Source: Diadema setosum (lineage: Eukaryota > Echinodermata > Echinoidea > Diadematoida > Diadematidae). Taken from it: a stretch of 64,000 nt of DNA. The notes under the pieces are model-generated. The model ran no database searches. It saw nothing but the letters and a program-made list of their open reading frames with translations, and was not told the DNA's origin. The DNA lies in the NCBI GenBank assembly GCA_033980235.1, contig CM067067.1, positions 28,542,451 to 28,606,450 of the forward strand. Reading direction: 5' to 3'. Both the position numbers and the translations under genes were made by a program. The first letter of the stretch is position 1. Each line of letters begins with the position of its first letter. This document shows, one piece after another, positions 21,185-31,837 of the stretch.

Positions 21185-21900
21185 GAAACTTTCCAAAGTA
21201 ATTCCAGTCTTCAAGAAAGGCGAGCATTTAGATGTCAGTAATCATCGAGAATTTTCTCTATTATTCTCATCGTCTAAAGCCATAGAAAAATATCTGTAAA
21301 ATATCTCGAAACTTCTCAAAATATTTGCACATTCTCACAGTTTGGTTTTCATCAAAAGCACAGTACTATTCACGCACTGTTGAAATCTGATCACAAAGTG
21401 GTGATCACTCTCATTTGATTAGTATTTGCCTGACTTCTCCAAGGCCTTTGAAACAATCAATTACGATATTAATGGAAATTTTTCAAGAAGTACCTGAGCG
21501 ATAGAAAACGATACAATTAACAATTAGCAAGTCACATAAAATGTATTGTTTACTTTGCAGAAGCGGTTTATAATTTAAGATTTGTTTTATTCAGTTTGGG
21601 TATGTATAACAATAATGCACTTTCGTCCGCTTTTTATTCTCCGCCCCACACCCTCCCCCTCCCCCCCCCCCCCCCAAAGAAAACCCCACATCAATCACAT
21701 TATAAATATTCCATTCGGCTTTCAAGGGAGTATCCCTGACTTCTATTAGCTCAGAGCACATTATGTTAATACCTGCCCATTTTTTGAACTCCCTGAATAA
21801 CGATATCAAAATTGTCCCGCCTGTATTGTTCATTCAAAAAGAGACTGAAGCCTTTCTTTTTTCTTTTTCATTCTTACAATGCCACAAATTGAATTAGCCT
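21185..21900 (+). pseudogene. Degraded LINE reverse transcriptase remnant
   Basis: At 21190 the frame reads KVIPVFKKGEHLDVSNHREF and, after stops, DFSKAFETINYDI near 21433, which are RT block 0 and motif A of CR1/L2-type LINEs. At about 21785-21900, NSLNNDIKIVPPVLF and FIQKETEAFLFS look like the LINE C-terminus. The stretch between is missing or unreadable and includes a C homopolymer at 21658-21676. Many stops; an old insertion. Confidence 0.6.
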
Positions 21901-21959
21901 GTAGATCAATCATTAATGTATTGTTACTATTACCCGATTGTAATTATCACCGTTTTTAT

Positions 21960-24030
21960 CACACTTTGTTTCTCTTCAAGTCATCTCAAATCCCCTTTTT
22001 ATCTGTCACTTCTCACGCTGCACAACTATTTCTCTATAATATATTTCAGCAGGTCGACTTGTGTCTTCTGTTACTTTCTTGTCATGTTCGCCTTGTTTCA
22101 TTTTTTCTTGTTGTCATATCAGTCTTGTTTCTTTTGTGGGGTTACGAACCTATCTTTGTTCTGATTTTTTTAGAGGCTTCTAATTCACATTACACCCACT
22201 GGCTTTTCGATGGGTCTTTGCTTTTTTTTTTCGTACTTACACATTGCTAGCTTCGGTGATTTATCACGATGTACTCCGACATATTTACTCTGTTCATCCA
22301 ACAAGATCGTCTATATTAATTTGTTACACACACACAAAAAAAAAAATGAAGTGTATATCATGTTTTTTCGAAGAATGAACATTAAATATGAATTGGATTG
22401 ATGCGAAATTCTTGATGAAAGATAAGGTATGCTCCATCTCTCAAAGAAAACCATATCTCGGGAAATTTACGCTAGTACGGGGGAGCTATCTACGTTTTTG
22501 CGGCATATCACATTTCATCATTTTATTATATTATTTCCTTTTTAAGATTGAGTACAGACAATGGGACCTGGTGCCTATCATTTTAGCAACACTTCACAAG
22601 TATGATGCTTAGTACATGTATACCAATTGCCAATGATACAACGTCCCAATGTTAAACATTTCATAAAAGATAGCACGTAAAGAAAACACATACGTATAAT
22701 GCAGTTTCTTCAAATGAAAACCTCACAGCATCGAAGATAAATATCTAGTTAATGAGCGAAGTGCCTCTAGATGGTGTCTTACTGTTTTTGAATTTAAAAA
22801 AATGCGGTGTTTGTGTGGAAAGCTGTTAACAAATTCTGAAGTCACATCTTATGAGCAAGAGTACGTGAAATGAATGAAAACAAGGTGGAAAAACACGGAA
22901 GCACTTTAAATTTTTGTTTGACATGGAACTTAGTGTTGTGAGAAAAGCCATACCATGTGATTTATCATCATTAAGGAGCATGTCGAAGTTTGTTTCATTA
23001 GAAGTACTCATTGTATTGTACAGTTACTTTAGAATTCCACCAGAACATGAAAGAATAGATCATGGAGTTTAACAAGAAAATGATTTCTTAAAGGAATTAC
23101 TTTTATTCTTTTCTTGTAATTCTAGCATCATTATTTGAAAATTTGGCAATTATAGTACATCGCATCAGAGGGTATAATGTATCTGATTGAAGAATGGGAT
23201 ATTTGTATTCGTGGGCACTACACTTACCTCGTTGACCTCAAGATCAGTATTGAAATTTGCTGTCACTCGCCGTACCAACAATGGGAGCCGAATGTCACGT
23301 TGGTACCTAACGCACAAAAGAGAATCAAAGTGCGTGCAGTAACAGATTCAACTAACTGACGAAAACAGGTGGGGAAAAGGATAGTTTTATTTACATGTTG
23401 ACAGTGTACCCGATAATTTCGGACCTTGGTAATTAAAACTCTTCTGCTTAAAGCAGGTTTTAATGTATGGTAACATGAATATCAATATACCGTATAGTAT
23501 TCCTCAAGTTATAATAAAACAAATTCAACCCGAACATATAACTTTTATGTTTAAGGGTTGAATTGTAAGCGATTCTTTTAACATAGTGTATAATAGATGT
23601 TTATTTCTTCTCATCTCAAGTATTGATTTGAGTGTAAAAAAATCAGCTGAATATTTGAAATTAACCCTTAACACTGTTCATAGAGATTGATTTTGGATAA
23701 TTTTAAGACGCTGAATATAACTTTGTTTGATGTTAGATCATTTAACATCACAATCAAAATTACTTTGAATTATTGATTTTGAAATATAATTGTCGTTTCA
23801 ACTGATATCAAATATCTTATTCTTTTTAACAAATACAAATTTTTAACTGTGCGTTTACACACACACAAAAAAAAAATGGCTCCAGTCGAGTGACTATCAT
23901 TATACACACCAATATATATGTACACCAAAAGACTTGACTTATTCTGACATTGTTTACTATGCTTAACTCTTATTGATTTCTCTGTATAATCCAAATAAAC
24001 CACTTAGATGTACGAATAAAAGATATAACC

Positions 24031-24063
<33 letters not shown>

Positions 24064-25040
24064 AAATATCGCAATTATCATGGTAATATGGTAAAGTTCG
24101 GATTTCTCATTAGTAAAACTAATCTAAACTGCTTTACTTTTACTGATATTGATTTACATCCAGATTATTGGCCAAATTTGCACAATAAAAATATGGAAAA
24201 ACAGTATGTCTGACCCATCTAAGAAACATACACAATCATTAGCAACACTCAACTTTTTGCAACTACACTTGTATTACATATAAGCATCTTGTTTTAACAT
24301 ACTAAATGCCCAGTCCATCATTCAAGGGTTGATCTGCTGTTGTGTGATCACAATTCATCAACGTTTCCTTTACATTCGGAATCTGCCTTTCTTTTAACTA
24401 TATATCACATGAACGCTTCGCTGTGTTTGGAACCACCTCTTCTGTTGGTGAAAGGAGTCGAATGACAACTTTGAGGAGTTGGTAAACAGGCCTCAGCATT
24501 AGCATTTGCAGCTAGCCTGTAGTAATCTTCATTTGAACATAGATGTTTGGCTCGTTTTACAGTGGATTTATTGGTGATTGATGTCTATTCGATAACATTT
24601 AGAATTCGGGGTGAGAATTAACCATCCTGACAAAATGCGTTATCTAACACCGCAGTCACAACTCACATTTGACCAAGATCTCTATCACGTACCTTGAAAA
24701 AATCACAAACAAAAGTCAACCCAAAATCGTGTAACAGCAAGAAACGAACTGTACATATACATTGTGAAATACGTGTAGCTGCTACTATCATAAAAACCCG
24801 AATTAAAAAACAGACAATAATTCAAAGGAAAGTGCAAATTAGAAAATGAGAAAAAATCAGGAGCACACAGGTTCAGGATGGCACACAGGTTCTCCAAATC
24901 GTGCACGGACCTGCACGATAAATACGTAAAAGCAGCAAAATTACTTAAGTCAAAATCAATGGAAAACTTAAAGATTAAAAGCACTCCTCAGAAGCTAGCT
25001 AGATAATTTGTAAGATTACCCCATATGATATGAACAAGAC
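21960..25040. other. Unassigned AT-rich interval
   Basis: About 3 kb without supported genes. Short frames are chance. A (TG)n microsatellite sits at 24037-24062. I see no exon matching the aminopeptidase gene here. Confidence 0.4.
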
Positions 25041-25047
25041 TGTTATA

Positions 25048-25193
25048 TGAGTTTTCTTCAATTTTGTCTGCCTTCTGTACAAATGAAATTTGTAAGATCG
25101 CAACTGCTGCAACTGTAGATAAGCAGTTAGGATCTTACAAATTTCATTAGTACAGAGCAGATGCTGAGGGCAGACAAAATTGAAGAAAACTCA
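25048..25193. repeat. Imperfect hairpin of about 146 bp
   Basis: TGAGTTTTCTTCAATTTTGT and CTGTACAAATGAAATTTGTA at 25048-25100 are matched inversely by TACAAATTTCATTAGTACAG and ACAAAATTGAAGAAAACTCA at 25133-25193. The loop is about 32 bases and there is a short asymmetric insert in the right arm. Probably a small foldback MITE. Confidence 0.75.
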
Positions 25194-25589
25194 CACCTCA
25201 TATCTTCTCTCTCTGCTTAATAATCTCTTGCATTCATTTAAGACTGTGATTAGTGTTAAATTATGAGCATCATCATAAACTATTCCAAATAGACTTGCTA
25301 ACGTAACTATTGAAAATGTGAAACAAAGGCCAAAGTTTAAACTTACAATCTACCAAAGGAGAACCATAGTTAAAGTATAATCAGATAAGTGTAAACGAGT
25401 CAACAACACAAGACTGGATAATGATTTTGGTTAAACTCTATATTTTGGGTCCAATTAGATCAAGTAGTCTGAACGCCAAACGGTCTGATGGGAACATAAA
25501 AAAAAAAGAGTTCTTGACTCCTCTTCACTGATCCATCTTATTTCTGAAAACACACGCTTCCTGAAGTCTTCAATTTGTTTCCTATATAC

Positions 25590-25779
25590 AGAGCTCGACA
25601 TTAGCGATGGCCAGGTGGGCCGAGGCCACTAAAAATCGAAGTCGGGCCACCGAATTTCTAAAACGGTTAAATTTTTATATCCTTTTTTGGGGGGGAGGGG
25701 GGGGGGGGTACAAAAAATTCCACTTTAAAGATTATAGTGATCCGAACGGGCCATCAGAGAAAAAAAGTTAATGTCGAGT
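25590..25779. mobile_element. Small MITE with CTCGACATTA termini
   Basis: The left end is CTCGACATTAGCGATGGCC and the right end TTAATGTCGAG, with internal inverted words GGGCCACC and GGGCCATC. About 190 bp with a G-run inside. A degenerate relative may lie at 880-1015. Confidence 0.6.
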
Positions 25780-25810
25780 CTCTCTCTTTCGCTCTCCCTC
25801 TCTCCCTCAG

Positions 25811-25855
<45 letters not shown>

Positions 25856-25857
25856 AT
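25779..25857. repeat. (CT)n microsatellite
   Basis: An interrupted CT/CCCT repeat ending TCTATATA. Confidence 0.95.
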
Positions 25858-25944
25858 ATATGATATGAATTCATCGATTGGTATGAACTCGAACCATCTC
25901 TAGCTGGGCAAAGCTTGATAAGCAAATTAGGTTCATTCTAAGTT

Positions 25945-26081
25945 TCAGTGGTATAGGCGGCTCTCCATTAGTTTTGGAAGCTGGCTGACATCTCTCCATG
26001 GAATAGTCTGCCGGAGACAGTCCAGTAAATGGCAAAATATCTGTGGTCGTCTGAATATACCTTTCATTTTGTTGAAATTCC
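25945..26081 (-). CDS. Tentative terminal exon of the M1 aminopeptidase gene
   Basis: On the minus strand a long T tract followed by GGGATCAG looks like a good splice acceptor. The frame after it ends with HLLDCLRQTIPWRDVSQLP and a TGA stop 12 codons later. In M1 aminopeptidases the last segment has a helix followed by an Asn-Ile-x-Trp motif and about 15 to 20 residues to the end; Thr-Ile-Pro-Trp here resembles it. The similarity is short and the required phase (1) does not follow from the tentative exon at 28906-29017. Treat it as a hint only. Confidence 0.2.
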
Positions 26082-26967
26082 CTGATCCCGTAGAAAAAAA
26101 AAAAAAAACTTTACGAGACCTGTTCTCGAGGTCGTCAACTTTCAATGACAGAGATTTTCCGTTTCAACTTAGTGACTTCTACCTGAAACTCACCAACAAC
26201 GATCTGATATTCCAGCAATGTTTCACCATGATCCTTTGCGTTCCTTAAAAGTTAATCGATTCCTCGCACATGAAATACGAGATGAACCCACAAGGAGTTT
26301 CGTCCTCGTCATTCTATGAAGGCAGCCTCAAAGCTTGTTTTTGAAGCGCTCTGTGCTGGAGTCGAAGTTGTCACTTTCTGAGGCTATATTTCCGACAACG
26401 AGCGTCGTGTCTCATTGCCTTTGAAGTTTGACGTTGAGATTGCATGGTGAAACTCTAACTGCACATACACTAACACTAACACTGACAGTGTACAGATGCG
26501 TGACTTCTTTTTTTTATGAACCATTTCTGTTATTGCCAGCCAGTCTTTGATGTTTTTAATCTTCCATATTGATCACACTTGGTCTTCAGGTGTGATTGAC
26601 AGAATAGAATCCTTTAATTGAGTTTAAGCTAAATTTTTGTCAAAAAGGCGGAAAAATGAACTCAAGATCATCTTGAAAGTCCCGAGAGCAGATTCTCATT
26701 GTAGAAGCTCTCGTCATACTAGTATCCTTTGGAATAAGTTTTTGCCCAAAACACACATCTAAGGCTGCGTTCAATCCCAATTCTCGAAGCGTGCCAGAGC
26801 GAACTGCACAGGTCCAGAGCTGTGTACGTACAGCGTCTCTTGTGCAGAGACTGAACGCTTTCAAAGCAAATCGTGAAAGGGCGAATCGAGTACGTTTAGC
26901 AACTCACTTCTGGCGCAAAATTAAGGTTTCCCAACAACTTTCAGGGAGTTTTTGGCAGTTGATGAGG

Positions 26968-28059
26968 CCCCCATCTCACTAGGGAGGCGACCATGGCGAC
27001 CTGTGACGATTTAACAAATCGTGGCGCGATCGCCGTCCGTCTCCATTTTTGGCCTCCGAGGCGATTACACTACGGTTTCTCTACGCTCAATCTGCGCTGT
27101 AGGCGATAGTGCTACGATGATGCTACGACGCTGCCACGTTTTTGCCGCTTTTCCAAGCCGACGAGACGCGCTGCTTCTGCGATCAAAGCGATCGTATTGC
27201 GATATTCGTACGCTTATCAAGACCTCGCTACAACAGTGATACGATCGGAGCGACATTGATACGTTTACGCCGGGATCATGCTACGATCTCAAGCGATCGG
27301 GGTATAAGATGGGTTTCATGATTGAATTTCTTCAGGCAGATGTCAGTGTCAAACCAACATGGATATACAGAATATAGTTTTACTCTTACATCTTAGCATT
27401 CTAGAACACACCAATTAGAACCTGATGTGAAATTCCACTATTAGTTAAGTCCTCCATTCAGTTAAAAGGGTAAAATGTGTGTATAATATTAAAGAACCGG
27501 CTTACGAGCAAACTACAAATCGTATCCTACAACGAGACAATTTTATGAAGACATATTTGAAAAAATTACAACTTAATTTACTTTCATTGACTTGCAATGG
27601 TATATGACAAACAAACAATTAAATAAACAGAGTAGATTCGTACTGAGTGTACGTGGGAATGAATTTTATACGCTTTTCTCCATGTCCACCCTCCTGGTCT
27701 GTTCATCGCTTTCTTTCGTTCATGGTTGGTTCCTGCTGTAAAAGTGGTAATTTTCATGGGCGATGGGGGCTGCTTTCGATGCGCTCGAGTTACGCCTGAC
27801 GCGTTGCTACCCCGTCAGAGTTACGAATGTGGCGCTTTTAATGCGCTCGTGAGGCGATTGTGATACGCTCTAAAACCACGGCGACCTCGCTACGGAAGTT
27901 TTGGACATGTTCAAAACTTCCGTAGCGAGGTGACGACCCTCCGCGCTTCTGAACCTCTCAAGATACTATGGAGAAGATTTAAAGCGATGAAGCCACGATC
28001 CGCCGCGCTTTGTCGATTTTTGATGATCGTAGCGGAATCGCCGTCTAGTGAGATGGGGG
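26968..28059. mobile_element. MITE with CCCCCATCTCACTAG termini (Harbinger-like)
   Basis: The ends are CCCCCATCTCACTAG and CTAGTGAGATGGGGG, perfect inverted repeats of 15 bp that continue imperfectly (GGAGGCGA, GACGGCGA). The interior is full of GATCG, GCGATCG and CGCTACG words and has a strong internal hairpin at 27882-27930 (CCTCGCTACGGAAGTTTTG and its inverse). Termini and style resemble the Harbinger relic at 59280-60168. It has no transposase and no clear target duplication. Confidence 0.75.
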
Positions 28060-28905
28060 TATAAACGCAAAACTGTTTTGATTGAGGGATTAAAAATGCG
28101 CTTCTGAAACGCGGATCAACTCTGCAGAAACTCGTTTCTTTAGAGTTGATAAACGCAAAGTCGTTTTGAAACGCGTTTATAGCTCGGACCTGTCCTTGCC
28201 AACCACTACCAACAACGCATCTCCGCTTCTCGGGTCAAAATGCGCAAGGGAGCTCCGCAGTGACAAGTCCTCACAATCGACTCATGACAGAGTTGATAAA
28301 CGCAACAACTTGAGAAATACGATCCGAAAGGTGCTTGCAAACGCGTTTTGATAGTCGGCATTGAAACACGTATCAAACATGGCAAAGCTTTCGTTCACGA
28401 ACGGTGGATCACCTCGTGATGTGGCCCAGAGGATGCCCGAGAGAATGAACCGTGCCGTGCCAAAGAATATTGGCCACAACACAAGAGTGCCGCATTGAGT
28501 TGACTACTAGTTTAACATATAAACTGTTATCGTACATTTGAAGGATAAATACATAAACTTACACAATATTCTGCAAATTTTGTGTTTTAACCAATCTTGT
28601 TAAAAAATGAAAAAATGATTTTTGACTTCCATCAAAACACCTTATAGGAACACAGCACAGGCAATGTGATTTGCCACTTACTGTTCTGTCTGACTATAAA
28701 ACTAATAGCAAACAAAAATTCTCAACAGGTAGGTACGTTTGAATACCCTTCACTATCTGCGAGTATATTACTCAAGCACATTACTTGACAACTATGAATT
28801 CTATTTCAGTACGATTGCAAAGTAAAAAGTAATTGGAAAATAATGGAATGACATGCTTTTATGATGTGCTTTTATCACAACTCTTTATATGAATGCTCAT
28901 TAGGT

Positions 28906-29017
28906 CTACATTTTCTCGTAGCTAATTGTTCGTCTGAGTGAAAAGTGAAGGGTTCCTCCAAGGTATTTTTGTGGTATAGTCTCGATCAGGCTGGTTAACC
29001 CTGGCACGGTATACTGT
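28906..29017 (-). CDS. Tentative M1 aminopeptidase exon E
   Basis: Using the AG at 29019-29018, exon D joins in phase 2 and the frame reads YTVPGLTSLIETIPQKY, which resembles the family segment that follows the Trp-containing helix of exon D. After KY the similarity fades and the frame meets TAG at 28908-28906. No good donor is seen and the acceptor has a weak pyrimidine tract. It may be a real exon with an unrecognised end, a divergent C-terminus, or chance. Confidence 0.3.
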
Positions 29018-29186
29018 CTATGAATGTTCGCTTGGGACTGCACGAGGCGTACGATATTGCACTTCTTTGACAGGTGTTTTTGAGGCTCTGAAAGGGAGAC
29101 ACTTAAGTGCATGTGTCATATCGACGGGGAGTGTCTTACATGCAAAAATGAATTGTCAAAGACGTGCACGTTGCCAGTAAACTCAC

Positions 29187-29324
29187 GTCTCGTAGAGTCC
29201 ATCCCAGTTTTCCCGCAAGAAATCCCAGGCCAGGGAGCGCCCGACAGGTGTGGATGCGATTTTTGGCAGGACAAAGAAGAGAATACCCAGCTTGTTGGGT
29301 TTGGCCATGACATACTCCAATAAA
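29187..29324 (-). CDS. M1 aminopeptidase, C-terminal domain exon D
   Basis: The acceptor is TTTCTTTTTCTTAATCACAG just upstream and the donor is GTGAGT at 29186. The 138-nt exon (46 codons, phase 2 at both ends) encodes SLLEYVMAKPNK, FVLPKIASTPVGRS and LAWDFLRENWDGLYE. The last block matches the conserved Trp-Asp-Phe-x6-Trp helix of the ERAP1_C-like C-terminal domain. This domain caps the active-site cleft of M1 zinc aminopeptidases, enzymes that remove single residues from peptide N-termini, often at the cell surface. The sequence joins exon C in frame. Confidence in the family is high; which paralogue it is cannot be told. Confidence 0.75.
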
Positions 29325-29439
29325 CTGTGATTAAGAAAAAGAAATACCAACAAAACCCAAACCAAATCAGATAAAAAAAATAGTTGATACTACACAAAAC
29401 CTTGATTAAAATTTTCCTGTGTGTATTTTTCTACTACAG

Positions 29440-29640
29440 GGCAGGCGGAACGGGGGAGGAGGGGGGGGATCGTGCATTCTCCCTTACACTTTTTTTTTCT
29501 CTTTTTTTTTTTTTTACCCCGAAAGTGACACCCCAAAAGTGTGTTTTTTTTTTTCCTTTCTGCTTGGCACCAGGAAAGTGCGATAAGCCTTTTTTTTTTT
29601 TTTTTTTTTGGGGGGGGGGGGGGGGGGGCTCGTCAGCCGA
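29440..29640. repeat. Homopolymer-rich tract
   Basis: Long runs of G (29456-29468), T (several runs) and T18 followed by G18 (29589-29630) with interspersed GAAAGTGCG and AAAGTG phrases. Prone to sequencing error; no gene. Confidence 0.8.
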
Positions 29641-30332
29641 TTAACCCTGGAAGTGGCACCATTGCCAAAACGCAGCACCGGCACTGTACTGTGCATTTTT
29701 TTTAGGACAAATTGACTGGACCTGCATTGCCGTCTTTCTTTTGAGGCAACCTATGCTGTTTCTTAGATTTGCACAGAATAAGTCAAAAGGTCTGAGAACC
29801 GGTTTCGACACTGGCCGTTACGTTCAATTTTAAATTCAATGAAGAACTTTCTCCATTGAATATAATATATCACAAATGAAATGCAATTATTTTTTTTCGA
29901 ACACAATAAGGCATAAGCCATACAATCTGTACATCCTAACATAACTGAAATTTACGTGTACAACTGACTGTTAACGAATTGAAGAAAAGAAAGAAAACAC
30001 GTCGATTGGGAGCTGCTCCGGATAGTGGAACAACAATTATCTGACTGAACGAAGGTACATGTATCGTAGTATTTAAATGCATAGGTTGTCGTCAAAAAAG
30101 CAAATAGCTTGACTGAGATATGACAGCCTTGAAAAAAAAAACAAACAAAACCTACAAAACATACATCATGTGTACTAAACGAAAAAAAAAACCCCAAAAC
30201 AAACCAACAAACAAACAAGGTAAATTGTCCGCTAGTCTGGCGTCATATTAGTATAATATTGCTTTCTGAACTTATTTTGAAGGTCGTCAACATAGTAATC
30301 ATGATAAACAAAAACATCATTATACTACAAAC

Positions 30333-30503
30333 CTCTTTATCTCCCACGGTCTCAGTGAACAGGTAAGCGCGCTCAACCACTTCTTCTTATATGCGTTGGG
30401 CATCTTTGGGTGAAGCAAGAGTGACCTCATGAAACTCCACTCCTTTGTACTGCCTTCACGAATCCCCACGCAAAGCACAGTTTCCATCGTAACGTTGTCT
30501 GAA
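30333..30503 (-). CDS. M1 aminopeptidase, C-terminal domain exon C
   Basis: A 171-nt exon between the acceptor ACTTCAATTTCAG (AG at 30505-30504) and the donor GTTTGT (30332). It encodes TMETVLCVGIREGSTKEW, then SFMRSLLLHPKMPNAYKKKW and LSALTCSLRPWEIK. This is the family segment in which a Val-Tyr-Cys-x3-Ile run is followed by Gly-x3-Glu-Trp and, some 25 residues later, Leu-x-Ala-Leu-x-Cys-x4-Pro-Trp. Here the usual Tyr of Tyr-Cys is Leu. Phases are 2 at both ends, so it joins exon B (39703-39901) and exon D without a shift. The intron to exon B is about 9.2 kb and holds the Penelope-like element and a LINE nest. Confidence 0.8.
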
Positions 30504-30893
30504 CTGAAATTGAAGTCACAAATTGTCTGCAGTGTGAAATTATTTACGGCCATACCCCTGGTAATAGCAGTAAACATTCGAAAGATAGTAATTGTCCACA
30601 CACATGTGCCTTCTTCTATACCTTTTTTTTTTCTGTATTTATTTCACTACACTCCTCGCGTCTGCTTTGAGACATTCTAACGTCCTGTCCAAATTCCTCT
30701 TTTTATATTTCTTTTTCGAAAATTTGAGGGTTACCTGTGTTAAAAAACACCCAAATAAACAAGTTGAATTATCCTTCCGGTTTATGTCAGGTTTAAGTGT
30801 GTGCTCGTGTGTCACATACAAACACACGGCTATGGCTTCTGACCATTCGAGCATTGAGAATAAAGGGTTTCTGGGACGAACACTGTACAACAG

Positions 30894-30975
30894 CTTTTTA
30901 TAGCTCAGTCGGAAGAGCACAGGGCTATCAATCCGGAGATCTCGGGTTCGAATCCCGATGGAATCCCATTTTCCA
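30894..30975 (+). repeat. tRNA-derived SINE head or tRNA relic
   Basis: The A box is TAGCTCAGTCGG (30901-30912) and the B box GGTTCGAATCC (30945-30955), an exact consensus. The flanks do not form a clean acceptor stem, so a functional tRNA is unlikely. No 3' body or tail is clearly recognised. A short SINE relic is most likely. Confidence 0.6.
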
Positions 30976-31837
30976 CTAAAAGATATTGACATACGACCCT
31001 TTTGTAATTGATCATTTTATTTCTTAAATTAAAAGGAGACTGCGTATTCAAGTTGACTTTAAGAAATCAGATGAAATCGAATAAAGAGGATGGTAAATGT
31101 TCAATTAAAATTTTGAATATTAAATTGTTCTTCGAAAGTCGCACGCAAGGCTTGCGAAGAACAATTTTGCTACCTGGAGGTCCTCGCAGATGGCAGTACA
31201 TAGCACGTATCTCGCCCGTAGTAAGCCGGAGTTGCGCACGCAAGTCCTATTTACCCGCAGCCAAGCTAAGGCCCTAGCTGTCATACCTTTCCAGGCAAGC
31301 TACGCGGGCTTGTTGCATGTGGGGCTTTTCCAGCACGCAGGACAATTTTTTGCGGGTGGACAAGGATTTGGACGAGTTTCGCATGCGTCTTTCCCGCTGG
31401 ACCCGTGCTACTTATGTTCTACTTACGTGCATTCCGTGTGACCTGCGTGTCAGGCGCATGGGTGGAGAGTGAGGGCTGACAACTCGGTGAAGGAATCCCT
31501 GTCATTATCTTGGCCGCAGCCGACTCTCAAATAACCAGCAGAAAGGCGGTCACTGACAATCAGCATGCACATAATTTGCTCGTATAGCTCACTCCACACC
31601 AGCAGAACTGACCAGCTACACGGATATTGGCAGTTTTGACACCGTTCCTTGCCAGTAAAACACCCGTATTATGCTCGTAGAATGCCCGCAGATGACACGC
31701 GCTTCTGGCGCATAGGCATTGATCCACGGGCAATTTACGTACTTCAAGCGGGTCAACTGCCTGTGACTTGCGGTAGCTACGGGCCTCCTACTGGTGTTCT
31801 GCGTGGACCTCTGCGGGTAATCCCCGCGACTCACCCA

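Noticed and set aside
26640..26864. Possible aminopeptidase exon (ICSRDFQDDLEF resembles a family helix)
   Set aside because: No usable donor follows, the acceptor is poor and the resemblance is short; it appears to be chance.
29111..29323. Plus-strand 70-residue open frame
   Set aside because: It is antisense to the well-supported aminopeptidase exon D.
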